Shown here piece after piece: positions 23,251-34,636 of a stretch of DNA of 64,000 nt (position 1 is its first letter; every line of letters starts with the position of its first letter). The notes under the pieces are model-generated. The model did no database searches, had not been told where the DNA came from, and was given only the letters and a program-made list of their open reading frames with translations. The DNA is taken from assembly GCF_030272615.1 (NCBI RefSeq), contig NW_026729205.1, positions 81,030 to 145,029 on the forward strand. The letters run 5' to 3'. This DNA comes from Cryptomeria japonica (taxonomy: Eukaryota; Streptophyta; Pinopsida; Cupressales; Cupressaceae). The translations under genes and the position numbers were made by a program.

Positions 23251-23689
23251 TTCATGCTAGATATTTACCATCAACTCTTTTATATTTGTACCACTATTAT
23301 AATGCAACTCAACTTTTGTCAAAATTAGGAACTTCCATTAACACTAGGGTTTAAGAAAAAATGCTTTCAATAGATAACCTTTCTATCAAATTCAATTGAC
23401 CTATCTTTTATATGACCAATTCACGATGTGAATGGATTCAAATTAAAAACTAAAATTAATATACCCAAGATGAATTTTGATGAGCTTTTTCAAAAATGTA
23501 AAAAATTCAAAAAAATAACCTTGATTTTATGGTCTAGAAGGTAAATTTATCAAAATCATAAAAGTGCAATAACTTGCAATATAATGATGATAGAGACTAG
23601 ATTTTTTGACTATAGCTTCCCTATATGATCTTCAAACATCAATTAGAAATTCTAATAAATTCAAAAACTAAGTTTTTGTCCACCTTTCC

Positions 23690-23726
23690 CAAAATCATAG
23701 CTCTAATATCACTTGTTATAAACTAC
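23690..23726 (-). mobile_element. LTR retrotransposon remnant: PBS and LTR edge
   Basis: On the minus strand, GTGATATTAGAGCTATGATT resembles the plant initiator-Met tRNA primer site TGGTATCAGAGC. Immediately outside it, the sequence ends in CA as an LTR should (plus strand begins TGTTATAAACTACC at 23714). This would be the 5' LTR of a minus-oriented element whose LTR extends right from 23714. Its outer edge and the partner LTR were not found. Confidence 0.35.
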
Positions 23727-25690
23727 CTTGCACAAGAGAACATAATATGAAATATGCTACAAATAATTGATAATAATATGCCACATTAAGGAGGTCCTTC
23801 AATAGTCTTCAACGAGAATGCAATAATCAATATGATGAGAATAACCAACCTTAATCCTATATATATGATTATGTCGAGGATACCACTCAGACCAACTTAA
23901 ATAACACTATATAGGCTCTAAGATGACCTAAATAATTAAATAACAATATAATATAGATAATATAGCTTAATTAAGAGTTAAGGTAGCCACAAGTTGACTA
24001 CCCATAACCCAATACACACTACAAGCTTAGGGGCATATCAATTTTAGATTAAATCTATGATAAAAATTATACCCATTATGAACTAGGAACAAAGTTTCCT
24101 TAATCTAAGAATGGTTTGTAGATTTCATGATAAGTAAAAATGATTTATTTTAATGGCATTATAACCATATTATACTAACCATATTTTAATGTTGTGAATC
24201 GATGCCTTTGAATCCACCAAGCTAGGTTGGTTAGCTACTTATAGAAATCTATGCAATGGGGGATACACCCCTAGTGTACTATGGGATATATTGAATCCTC
24301 TTCCTAATTGTTAGTTGGTACAATTAGCCAAATTAAGTTGAGGATGGACCCCTAATGTAATATGATATGCATCACATCCTCTTCCTAGCTGCCCACTGGC
24401 GTAGAAAGACGAGGAAAAGAGTGGGACCCATGGTGTATAGTGTAATGCACATATATTCCTTTTCTATTTGAGATGCACTATAGGTTAGTGTTAGTTAGCT
24501 ACCCTTCTGTTTGAGCTTTTCACTATTATACTACTTATGTGTGTATAAACCACTCACTATGTATTTCTAATGAATGCTAGAGCTAGTCACTATATTATGT
24601 GATGTATGTTAGAACTACTCATTGTGTATATGTGATGTATGTTAGAGTCATTCCCCAAGTGTGAATATTTGATGTATGCTAGAGTCAATCATTATGAGAA
24701 TTTGAAGATTATGAAATGATATGACCTAGATATGTATTTGATAGATTTGTATAGTACTGATTGATAATGTTTAGTATGGCACCGACACTTGATGAAAAAT
24801 AAATATCATTCTATTATAATTAGACTAAGTTAATAGCTTACAACTAATGAATATTCATGGTTTAAAGTGAGATTAGAGATCTCATGTAAGAGGAGAGAAT
24901 GAACTCCCTTTATTATTGATGTGCAGATTATGAAGCATTTTTTTTTCCAAAGGAAATATGTAGGTAGGATCATCATGAATGAACCCATCAAGGTTTAGGT
25001 CTAGGTCTAGTGATATCCATAATCTTGAGAACTTTCCACTTCGTATAAGCATATAAGTCATGATATTGAGTTGACAACACCAAGGTGAATGGAGAAGTTA
25101 TGATGTCAACACTTCTAAGCTAGAGGGAGAATACTTAGTCAATTGAATTGATAATCATTGTTAAGTGAATTAAAAAAATATCATGAGTGAAATATAGTCC
25201 AAAAGGCTTGAAAACTATGAGAAGAGTATGTATTGAATTTGAATAAGCAAGGGGTTTCATCACAACTATCCTTCCAAATATATGTCGATTTGTTGCATTC
25301 ACTATTCATAACATTTAATTAGAGTAATAGGTTTGGCTGCATTGTAGCTTTGTTGTACACTTTTTTAAATTTACTCATTGCTTAGTCAAGAAAGTCATTC
25401 ACCTTTTTCAATTTATTACCAATCATAATATAGTAGTTGATTTGGTCACCTTTGTAAATGTATTATCAATAACAATATGGTAATCAAGTTTATGGAACAA
25501 CAAAAATATTTTTTTTGTAGAGTAGGTCATTGATGGAAAGTATTTGTTGTGCATTTTAATGGATGAAACAACGTTTCCATCATGAACAATCGATATTTTG
25601 TATTCATTTTTATGTAAGTTGAAAAAGAATCGATATTTTGTATTCATTTTTTCTTACATTTTCCTTGAACTGCATTTCGTTTTTGGCTTC
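23727..25690. other. AT-rich spacer between the RNL copies
   Basis: No gene recognised. It probably includes the LTR that starts at 23714. A tandem repeat of roughly 36-bp units (TGATGTATGTTAGA-type) spans 24542-24700. A segment containing ATCGATATTTTGTATTCATT at about 25588 is repeated at about 25629. A 74-codon minus-strand frame at 25423-25647 overlaps that repeat and is not convincing. Confidence 0.55.
24542..24700. repeat. Tandem repeat, about 36-bp units
   Basis: Four diverged units with the core GATGTATGTTAGA and CACTAT/CATTGT. Confidence 0.7.
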
Positions 25691-26068
25691 TGAATTGCAC
25701 TAAGTTTCACCTAAACTCGCTTTATCAGGTTTGTCTTGAGAAACTCCACATTCGCTCTTTGCTTTAAAATAATTACACTGGAGACACGGGGATCATAGAA
25801 TAAAATACTTGTGTTTAATCCATTTGGTATTTAGACTTGATGACAGAAATTACTTGAAGCTACTGTTGTGCTACAGATTCGGGAAAAAATTCACTCTTCA
25901 AGCCAATCCAAAGTGAATTCTACTCATACTTCCCCAGAAACCAACACCTAGAACTCTTTCAATTGTCCATGTGCATATCAAAATCCAACACATAGAAATA
26001 TCTAATAAACTATACAAATAATAATGATCATCTAACCTAATTACAGAGCACTCATAACTTAATACACA

Positions 26069-28770
26069 CTAAAACGTTAGGGTCAGAAAAATGAATTGTG
26101 GTTCCACAATTTCAACTCTGAGATCAGGGATATAAGAGGCTTTAGCTCGTAGCCACTTGACCCCAATATTCTCATTGCAGATAACATGTTTGAGGGAGCT
26201 TAATCCACAAACACTATCTGGAGCTTAATCCACAAACACTATCTGGCAACTCCCTTAAATGATAACACTCTCTCATGTCAAACTCTTTCAACTTCTTGAG
26301 CTCACCTATTTCATCAGGAAGTTTTTCCAAGCCCTCGCATAGTGAAATGTCTAGAAATTCCAGCTGCCCAAGTTTTCCAATTGATACCGGAAGCTCTTTC
26401 AGGCCTGGTAATGCTGATACTCTTAACATCCTTAGAGAACTCATATTTCCGAGATTATATGGCAATTTTTTAACCAGATGGCAGTTGGTAACAGACCATC
26501 TCTGAGCAGAGGGCATATGACACATGGCAAGGGGCAATTCCTCCAAATCGCTGCAGTGGCCCAAGTTAAACTCTTGCAGGTTGGTGTCATTGAATGTGGA
26601 CATATTTACAAACCCTTCGCATAAGCTTAGAGAAAGTTTGTCCAAGTTTTGTATTACTTTACTCTGTTTGGGAATAGCGGGTGGAAGCAACCCCTCCAAG
26701 CGAACACATCTGAGTTGTGTGAGTGAAGGCAAGGCATCTAGACCTTTTATTGTGGCCCTCTCTGAACCCAAATTACATACTATTAAAACTTTGAGCTTTT
26801 TCATAGTTTTCAGAAATGGAGGAAGAAAGTATTCGCTTGCAGAAAAGTGTAACACCAGAGAGTACGCCAGAGACTCTGTCTCCGGAAGATTCATCTCATA
26901 CCAGTCACTCTCAGCCATAGAGCCTGCATAAGATAAATCGCATATGCAATTGAATTAGAACATCTTTCAGCGGTCAAGTAAACTACTAGCTAGTGAAAAA
27001 AATTGATATCAAAGGTATTTTGCTTCAATCATATATAACTTATATGAGGAAGTAGGACAAAAACACAAAAAATCTAAATATTTGTTAATAGTTCACATAG
27101 CCTTCAAATTTTGCCACTTAATAAGTATTTGGGCGAAATATCCCACCTGTGTGAATAGATACAATTTGAGCACTGAACTGTCTATCTCTAAGCAAATCCC
27201 ATTCCCCTGGTAGGCAATGCTCCTTCCTGGGCATGAGTAACCTCTTTCTGTGGACTATACTGTCCTGACATCCCAAATACAAGGCTAAGTCTCGCATCAC
27301 ATCATGCTGCGAAAAGAACAGCTCAGAGGCACATCCGTACGAGATTGTTGATTGGATTCTGATAATTGCAAAAATCAAGTCAGCCCAATGTTCTAAAAAA
27401 ATGAAAACAGGAAATCTATATGCAAGGAAAGACATTTACCCTTGATTGCTTATTAGACTGAGGAGATTTCTTCTTGCAAGTTCCTGTAACATAATATAGG
27501 CATCCTGCCACTCCATCTTCCGAACATAAATCCAAATGTTGAGCAGTGCATCAGCACAAATTTTCTTGTCCTCTGGAAATGAGGCTGTGTCTAAGAAACA
27601 TTCCCTCCCAACATCATCCAAGCAATCAATACTGGTCTTCAGGCATCTGAAAAGCCCTTCTTCGTGATAAATGGATATGGACTGCCCTTGGGAAAGTTTT
27701 TTCTTTGCATTCTCCCAGGCCACATGAGGTTCCCCGTACAAAGAACTTCCAACCACTTTAAGAGCAAGAGGCAAACCCTTGCATTCGGCTTGCACCTGTC
27801 ATTCACAATAACGATATTTTTCTTAATGTCTAAGGAAGCCCTCTATGATCTAAAAGCAACGAGATTGTATTATACAATTTGAGCTATAACTTTTGTGGAT
27901 TACAAAGTACTTGAAAGTACCAGAACAATGAGAACATACAATAATTGCAATGTACCAAAGCAAAAACCCAAGTAAGCTCATAATTTCCTTTCACTTATGT
28001 TGTTCTCATTTGATTTGACATTAGGCTTTTGGTTTATTAACATCTATTGTTTTCACGGTAAGAGAAACTATACCTCTGTGACTAGATTTGCATCTGCCGT
28101 ACTTGGAATTGATGTCTGTCCAAATGCCGATAAGCAGAAAAGTGAGAGAGAATCCTCTTTGTTTAACAATGGCCATTGATACAGCCGAGTAGATGCGTTT
28201 CTGGGGATGGTAGAAGTATCTCTGGTTGTTATGAGGGTTTTGTATCTTGGAGCTTCAAATAGTAATATTTCCAAATCAGCTCTGGACCAAACATCATCCA
28301 ACACCACCAAAGTTGGTTTAGACTGCCTTAAAAACCGCTGCTGAAGCTCCATACGTGCATCTTCCACATTCTGAAACTCAGCTACATTCTTCCCAAAGAT
28401 CTTCTCCCATAAAATCTTTAAAATTCCCTTCAGATTTGGGGATTGTGAAACAGTGATGAAAACTATATTTGCGAAACAACCTGATGTCCACAAAAACAAT
28501 TGTGTTCTTAGTAAGCTGCAAAACAACCACAAAATCCTTAAGCTGGGGAAATCAGCAGAAGAATCATGGATAAAATATGTCACCTTTGATGTGGGGATCA
28601 TCACATAAAGCCAAGGCCAAAGTCGTTTTGTCACCACCGCCCATACCATGCACACCAATAATGGAGACGTCTCTGTGGAACAAAAGCTCCTTCAAATCTT
28701 CTATTGATTTCTCAAGCAAAGTATTATGAAAAGAATATTGGTTTGCATCTCCATTTCCAATTCTAGCCAT
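26069..28770 (-). pseudogene. RNL-type NB-LRR gene copy B, C-terminus broken, no RPW8 domain
   Basis: Same five-exon structure as copy A: exons 28584-28770, 28074-28480, 27440-27795, 27147-27358 and 26214-26923 (stop at 26214; original stop at 26069-26071). Predicted length is 623 aa. The NB-ARC is open throughout: Walker A GMGGGDKTT with Asp in place of the invariant Gly before Lys, LVVLDDVW, SLFCLSAFGQTSIP, GLPLALKV, CFLDTASFPEDKK, QHDVMRDLALYLG, then leucine-rich repeats. A perfect 25-bp tandem duplication at 26196-26245 shifts the frame after LPDSVCGLSS, replacing the last 45 or so residues (LKHV...FLTLTF in copy A). The RPW8 domain is absent. Upstream of the ATG the frame is open only to a TAG that could instead be a splice acceptor. 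A short product may still be made; activity is doubtful. Confidence 0.88.
26196..26245. repeat. 25-bp perfect tandem duplication in RNL copy B
   Basis: GAGCTTAATCCACAAACACT plus ATCTG occurs at 26196-26220 and again at 26221-26245. Copy A has a single unit. Because 25 is not a multiple of three, the last part of the leucine-rich repeat region is out of frame. Confidence 0.97.
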
Positions 28771-28894
28771 AGATTCACAAATTCTCTACAAACCTTTTGA
28801 AATTTCAGACTTGTTTTTTGAAATTTCACTACCTACGTTCAGAAGCAGAGCTTATAATTTCACTCATTGATGAGTTCAGAAGCAGAGGTTGTCG

Positions 28895-28902
28895 TATTTA
28901 TA
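28895..28902 (-). promoter_or_regulatory. TATA box, RNL copy B
   Basis: Minus strand reads CTCTCTATAAATACGACAAC about 125 bp before the ATG. Its position suggests transcription starts only about 90-100 bp upstream of the start codon, which leaves no room for an RPW8 exon and supports a truncated gene. Core-promoter function is inferred from sequence only. Confidence 0.5.
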
Positions 28903-29450
28903 GAGAGTGATGGCATGTTATTGACACCTTCTGGGAAGCTTGATAATTCCAACATTTGTTTTCTTCAAACAGACGATTGACTATTCTCAAATCTTTCGGT
29001 TTAATCGCCTAAACGAAGTTCGATGTAAATCCCCTTCTATTGCGTGGAAAGTACTCATAGTGTTATTTATGCGTGGAAAATGATTCAAAAAAATTGTTGA
29101 GAACTCAAGTTGCAGCCACATAGTCAAACTTTCGAACTACTTCATTTTTAAGGAATTTCATCGATATACACCAGTTTCCCCTTATCTAGCTCAGAGATAT
29201 TTTTAAATTTTTAGAAAGCTTAGATTAACTTTATTCTTTAATAAGCTTCATTAATTTTTTAAATTTCAATTCATGGCCGTCTTTATTGATTTAATTTTAT
29301 TCTTGTAGAAGTTTCATTAACCATTAAAATTTTGATTTATGGACCTCTTCATTGATCATGAAGATATATTCTAATAAATTCATTTGGAAAGTTTTATCAA
29401 CCTTTGCGACTTTTTTCACAAGTTTCATATTTGAATAATTTTTTTTATTT

Positions 29451-29844
29451 TTTTTATTTTTTTTTTAATTTTACTAATTTTTTTTTTGATGAATAGGCCT
29501 TCTCTATTAATAATTAATATTAAAGTACATATTCACAAAAAAAGGTCGGGGGATACGAGATCACTAGACGAGAGTCACACGGCAAGAAAACGGATCCATA
29601 AAACAAAACTATTCATTAAAAAAAACCTCCTCAGGTAGCCAAAGTAGTGGCAGCCAAGGGGGGAGGATCTTGATCATCTTTCCTACCCCATACATCAGTG
29701 GTGCCAGGGGTCGAGTCTTGCATGTACCACCTGTCTCCATTTTTCTCTTCTCCTTCCTCCCTCCTAGGAGGTGAAATAGCTAGAGCCATGTGAGCAAATT
29801 TAGAGGTGGTGACCACAAACCACCCAAAATCATCACCGATAGCA
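29451..29844 (-). mobile_element. LINE-like fragment, 3' part (interrupted)
   Basis: On the minus strand this ends in AATAGAGAAGGCCTATTCATC and a long interrupted A tract (plus-strand T runs at 29438-29491), as expected of a non-LTR element tail. It carries a GC-richer stretch (29631-29816) unlike its AT-rich surroundings. Its other half lies at 57087-57397 beyond the CACTA element. It is too short and decayed to name a clade, and no catalytic motif is visible. Confidence 0.5.
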
Positions 29845-30345
29845 CACTAGTACATTCGAAGCTAATTTCCGACAGTTGATTGTCAGAATTGTGACAAATT
29901 TTTGTCGGAGTGTCGACAAAAGTAGCCATCGAAAACTCGTCGTAGGATTTGTCAACGATGCCCTTGACTGTCAGAAATACGACAATCCCATGGACTCTGC
30001 CGATGGTGGGCATGATCGCTCTTCTAGTTAAAAAAGTCGTCAGACATGCAGCATCCCTGTCGGATGCTTCAGTAGATTTCTTCACAAATTCGATGACAAT
30101 TTGGAACTTCACACCGACGGCGATGCTGTTTGTTCGACGCTTGTGTCGTCGGTCCATTCGGAGGCATCGACAACTGTCCGATTATGAAGTGCTATCGCAT
30201 GTACAACATCCTTGTCGGATGTTTGTGTAGTTTGAGTCGAAAGTGTGATGACTCTAGAACCTTTTCACCAACGAGAACGCTGTATGTCCGCTGATTTCAT
30301 CATCAATGGAAAGCTTGGTATTCGTCGTAATTCCGACGATGATAA
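29845..30345. repeat. CACTA left end with subterminal motifs
   Basis: Repeated short motifs in both orientations: TTGTCGGAGTGTCGACAA, CTCGTCGTAGGATTTGTC, CTGTCAGAAATACGACAA, AAGTCGTCAGACATGCAG, TGTGTCGTCGGTCC and TTCGTCGTAATTCCGACGAT. In En/Spm such subterminal motifs bind TNPA. The open frames on both strands here (29780-30230) follow from the motif array and its higher GC and are not taken as genes. Confidence 0.65.
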
Positions 30346-31439
30346 TATTTTTATCAAAAAAAATCTATTATTATCCAATCATTGATATGTACAGGGAATG
30401 ATATTCTATCCCCACCACCTACCAGTAGGGGGCATAGGTTTGAGGCTAATATGAGGCACCTTGGTTTCAAGCTAATATGATCAAGTGCACCATGGTTGAG
30501 ATGGTCCAGCTCCCTAGTCTCACTCTAGGACTAAGCTCATGCCATATCTAAATGAAAGACATCTCAAATACATCGTCGGTGGAAAGCTACAAAATACCAT
30601 TTTCATACATAAGCAAGACATACACAATTGGGCACAATCACCAAGAGAACAGTAAAATGTGTGTTTGAGATCATTGTCCTAATTGTGGTGTGGTCACCAA
30701 GAGATCACCATAAATTTGTCAACCTTTCTTTCATTTAAACCAAGTAAACCTTTATGTATATGCATATGGATATGCATATGCATATGTATGCATATGCATA
30801 TCCATATGCATATGTATATGTATATGCATATGTATATAGTTTTGTGTATTCATTAAAGATTTTCATTTAATTTTGAGCATTTTGTGGATGGTATAATCAA
30901 GAAACATATCATCACCCTCACCAATTATGCTCAACTAATTTAAGTACAATCATTTGATTGTTAATAATTTTTAAATTAAGGGAGTACTTTTCAAAATACA
31001 TATCCATATGCATATGCATATACATATACATAAAGGTTTACTTGGTTTAAATGAAGGAAAGGTTGACAAATTTCTCCATGTAGTTTTACCTGACTCTAGA
31101 ATTAGTCAGTTGTTTAAAACAACTCATAACCATTGTAACAAAATTCACACTAATAATATATTTCCTAACAGTTTTTATCCATGAATGATATTAGAACTCA
31201 GACATCAATAAACTTGTTTCAAATCAGAAACACTGTGATTTGAATTGCAAGCAAACTATTTAATGTAATACTTGTTGTTTGTATTTTGGGAAAAAGGGTT
31301 GGCTGCAGAATTTTGCAAAGCATACTATTTGAGTAATTTACATGTCAAGTGTTTGTTATAATGTCTGAAAACTAAATCACAAAAAAGTGAAAAAAAAAAT
31401 TGGTTAGCAAATCAGGGGTGCACTTTACATTCTTGTTGT
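30346..31439. repeat. Spacer with a foldback element (arms 30706-30780, 31003-31078)
   Basis: A long inverted repeat. The left arm contains TTGTCAACCTTTC, AAACCAAGTAAACCTTTATG and then (ATGCAT)-type alternation; the right arm is its reverse complement. The loop is about 220 bp and AT-rich. No gene is present in the rest of the interval. Confidence 0.8.
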
Positions 31440-31895
31440 TATCCAATTCTCTTAGCTCTGTTTCTTTCTTCAGATTTGGGGTCTAGAGCTCCTCCCTAAG
31501 CAAAGATTGTTGGTTTTGTCTCCCCTCCTTTGGCTGGAGAGTTTCTTGCTATCTCTGGTAGTTTGCCCTCAGAGTTCAGCTTCTTTATTGGTTAGACTGC
31601 TATTTTCCCTACCTTCTTTTCCAAGTGCTCCTCCTCTTGTTTCCAATATTTTTCCTTTGCCTTCTACTCAATGGCCCTTGGTTGTGCCTTCATGCCCTCT
31701 TAATGTCTTCACTGGGTTCCTGTTTCCTTCAAATGATGGCTTCTCTATGTTATGCAATATCCATCTTGGATCTTGCAACATCAAATTCTGGCATGGTTGA
31801 TGTTGATTCGAGTGATTGGACAATTATTTTTTATCTCATTTTTTCTTTGAGTAAGAAGATCCTTCTCAAGCAGTTTGGTGCTATCAAAAGATAAA
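31440..31895 (+). CDS. Weak open frames, unknown
   Basis: Two overlapping frames (31507-31800, 31625-31894) are open, Leu/Ser/Pro-rich and hydrophobic. The DNA is less AT-rich than its surroundings, which hints at an old coding segment of a transposon. No family is recognised. Confidence 0.12.
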
Positions 31896-34636
31896 TAAGT
31901 TGTCAAGAAAGATGAGGGCTAAAAAGAATCTTTAGATTAATGTTTTTGACTGTGTTGGATATTGTTGATGTAGTTTTTCATTGATTTTCTTCAGTTATTC
32001 TTTACCAATAGCCTATTTATAACAACATTATCTCTTTGGAAGTGGGTCCTCTCTAGAACCTACAACCAATCTATCAAAAGAAAATACATATTGGAACATG
32101 CCATCACAAAAATATGTCATTTTTATATGTAAAACTAGAATGTTTAGGTTTTCTTGAAAACAATCAAATTGAAATTCTCATCTTGGTCTTACAAGTATTA
32201 GGGGTCTTACCTAGCAGGATGCTCCTCACAAGGATGATTGTATGTTGTCCAGACTGGCTCGCCTTGGAAAAGCCTCAGGATCTATGATAAAAGTCAAAGA
32301 AACAATAATAGTATCCTCTAGTTCATATAAGAAATGATTTATAGTGAGTGTCCTTGAGATAAAAGAGCATTTACATTAATTTAGTTGTTTGTGTCGAGGG
32401 TAGATCGATGATAGATTCCTCCTGGGAGGATAATCATATCCCCCTTCTTAACCCATATTTGTATCCATTGATCCTCTTTATCCCTTACATCAAAGGAGCC
32501 TATAACAAAAGAAACATAAAACTCAAGCGTCAATATATGTCATTGACAACTCCTATTTTATGAATTCTTTCAAATTAGTCTTCACTAGAGTTAGCTTGCT
32601 AATAGGCTATTGCTATATACTAAGAATTAAATTGCTGAAATTCCATGACTTCGACCATAAAGACACATAGACTGGGTTCAAGTAATGTATACGAGAATTA
32701 AAGGACAATGAAAACTTTTCCATTATCTGTAATAGATAGCAAGAAAGAAAGACTGTTATCTATGTAACATCTATTTGACAATTTTGGATTCATAACTTTA
32801 CGTATAAACATATACAACCATGGTATATTGAAAAATGACATAAAAATCCATTTCATGTAATCAATAATTTTGTACAAAGGGGAGGATGCTAATCATGTCA
32901 CCCTAAATATTCACAAACAAATATTGAAGGAATGCTGACAATGAATATGATAAAATAATGCTTGGTTTAGAGGATATAGCTAAATCACCCCTCAATTTAA
33001 AAGAAATATCAGGTAAAATTTAGTACTTCTTTTAAGTTGATCACATTATGATGTAGCACATTAATCAATACTACAACACTACCACTAGAAAACGGCAACA
33101 ATTTATCAAAAAGAAATAGTGATAAATGATAGGGATACAAACTGTGCTGAAATGGTTTTGTAATATTTACTTCTTTTAATATAAATCCAACTTTTATATA
33201 GCAAAAAAATATATTGATGAGTAAAATGATTACAAAAATAGAGTTTTTTTTGTATATTGAACATGGAAGTTTTAATGATGGTGTTTTGAGATGGATAATT
33301 GGAATCCCACTATTTTCCCTAGATTGTTTTAAACAAAATTTTGGACATGATTCCATTTAGTTTGCACTCCATGGTTCACAGGTTATTAGGATTAATGGCT
33401 AACGTTTCCATGGTGTTTGGATCCAAGCAAAACAAGTTCAATGAATCAATAAATGTGTTTTACTCGATACAAAATGTTTGTAGATAGATATGGTATACGA
33501 CATACATGGTGCATGGCAGATCACAAGTTCTTTGATGATTGATTGACAAGAAATGGCAGATCTACTAACAAGTTTCTTCTTGTTCTTAATGGTCCACAAG
33601 TTTACTGTTTGCAGATTACATTTCATAGTCACAGGTTGATGGATCACATAGATCATTAATTAAAGATTATTTCAAGTTGTTCATGGTTTATCGTCACCTA
33701 GTTTCTTACCTAATTTTGCATTGTTTTCTACTTTATTTCCTAGCATTCATTTGCACTTGAGTCATTCCTATGTTGCTTCAGATATGTTGTTCATGATTTA
33801 TCCTCAGCTTCCATGGTTAGTACCAATTTTGCATTTGACTCAACATAATTCCTAGTTGTGTATTGTACTTCACACATCACACAAAAAGGGTTATTTTAGA
33901 AATTAGGATACGATATAGTATTTTACAGTCCTAATATCTAGGTCATTAAACTTTCACATATTGATGTATCATAGATAGTTATTTTATAATTCAATGTGTG
34001 CTTAATGTACCTACTTTATGGAGTGATTACATATTTGTTTGATTGGAGAAAATTAACCAGTCCAATTTGTAGGCTAGGGTTGTTATATTGATGGTAATAG
34101 GGTTTGGTACATACATTGAATTAGAAACATCTTTTATTGATTAATATAGAATCTAAAGATATTCTTTTATGAATTTTGTTGTCTTATTTAAAAATTCATA
34201 CCAAGACGTATGTACTGGAACCAGTGTTCCACAAGGACATTTTCTCCCCCAAAACTATTTGTTTTTTAAATGGGGACACCTTCAGAATACAGGGACTTGG
34301 ATGGGATATCCCCCTACCACCCCAGTGCAATCCAATGCCATCATCTTTGAGACATCTCTAGGACATCCTTGAGACGTTTGAGGGACTCCCAAGAGCCTCT
34401 TGACCATCTCAGGGACATCCAAGCATCTCCCATGGCCAAACAACCCATAAGTGATTTAAAAAAAATCAGGCCTTTTTTTCAAACTCCATGCCCAAGGTCA
34501 AACCCTCACAGCCTATGGGCCCTACCCAAACCCCACCAACTTTATAAAACTGCCTCCTATTTTTGTTTCAACTCACAAAAACAAAGATCAAGAAGCTGAC
34601 AACTGTGAATGTGAGAGTGAGAGTTGCAGGTGCCAA
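31896..34636. other. AT-rich interior of the CACTA, no gene seen
   Basis: Only short, unconvincing open frames. Near 34260-34450 a GC-richer segment with repeated GGGACA, GACATC and AGGGAC words looks like part of an old LTR, but no termini were found. Confidence 0.5.

Larger units (their letters stand above)
25700..29450. repeat. RNL segmental duplication, copy B (proximal part)
   Basis: Homologous to 18565-22430 along gene, introns and upstream region. The similarity stops at about 29450, where a T-rich tract begins, and resumes at 57398. Confidence 0.85.

Noticed and set aside
29780-30230. Open frames on both strands at the CACTA left end
   Set aside because: Explained by the subterminal motif array with its higher GC; no family resemblance.
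33009-33356. 115-codon minus-strand frame
   Set aside because: No recognisable motif, AT-rich, hydrophobic composition expected by chance.
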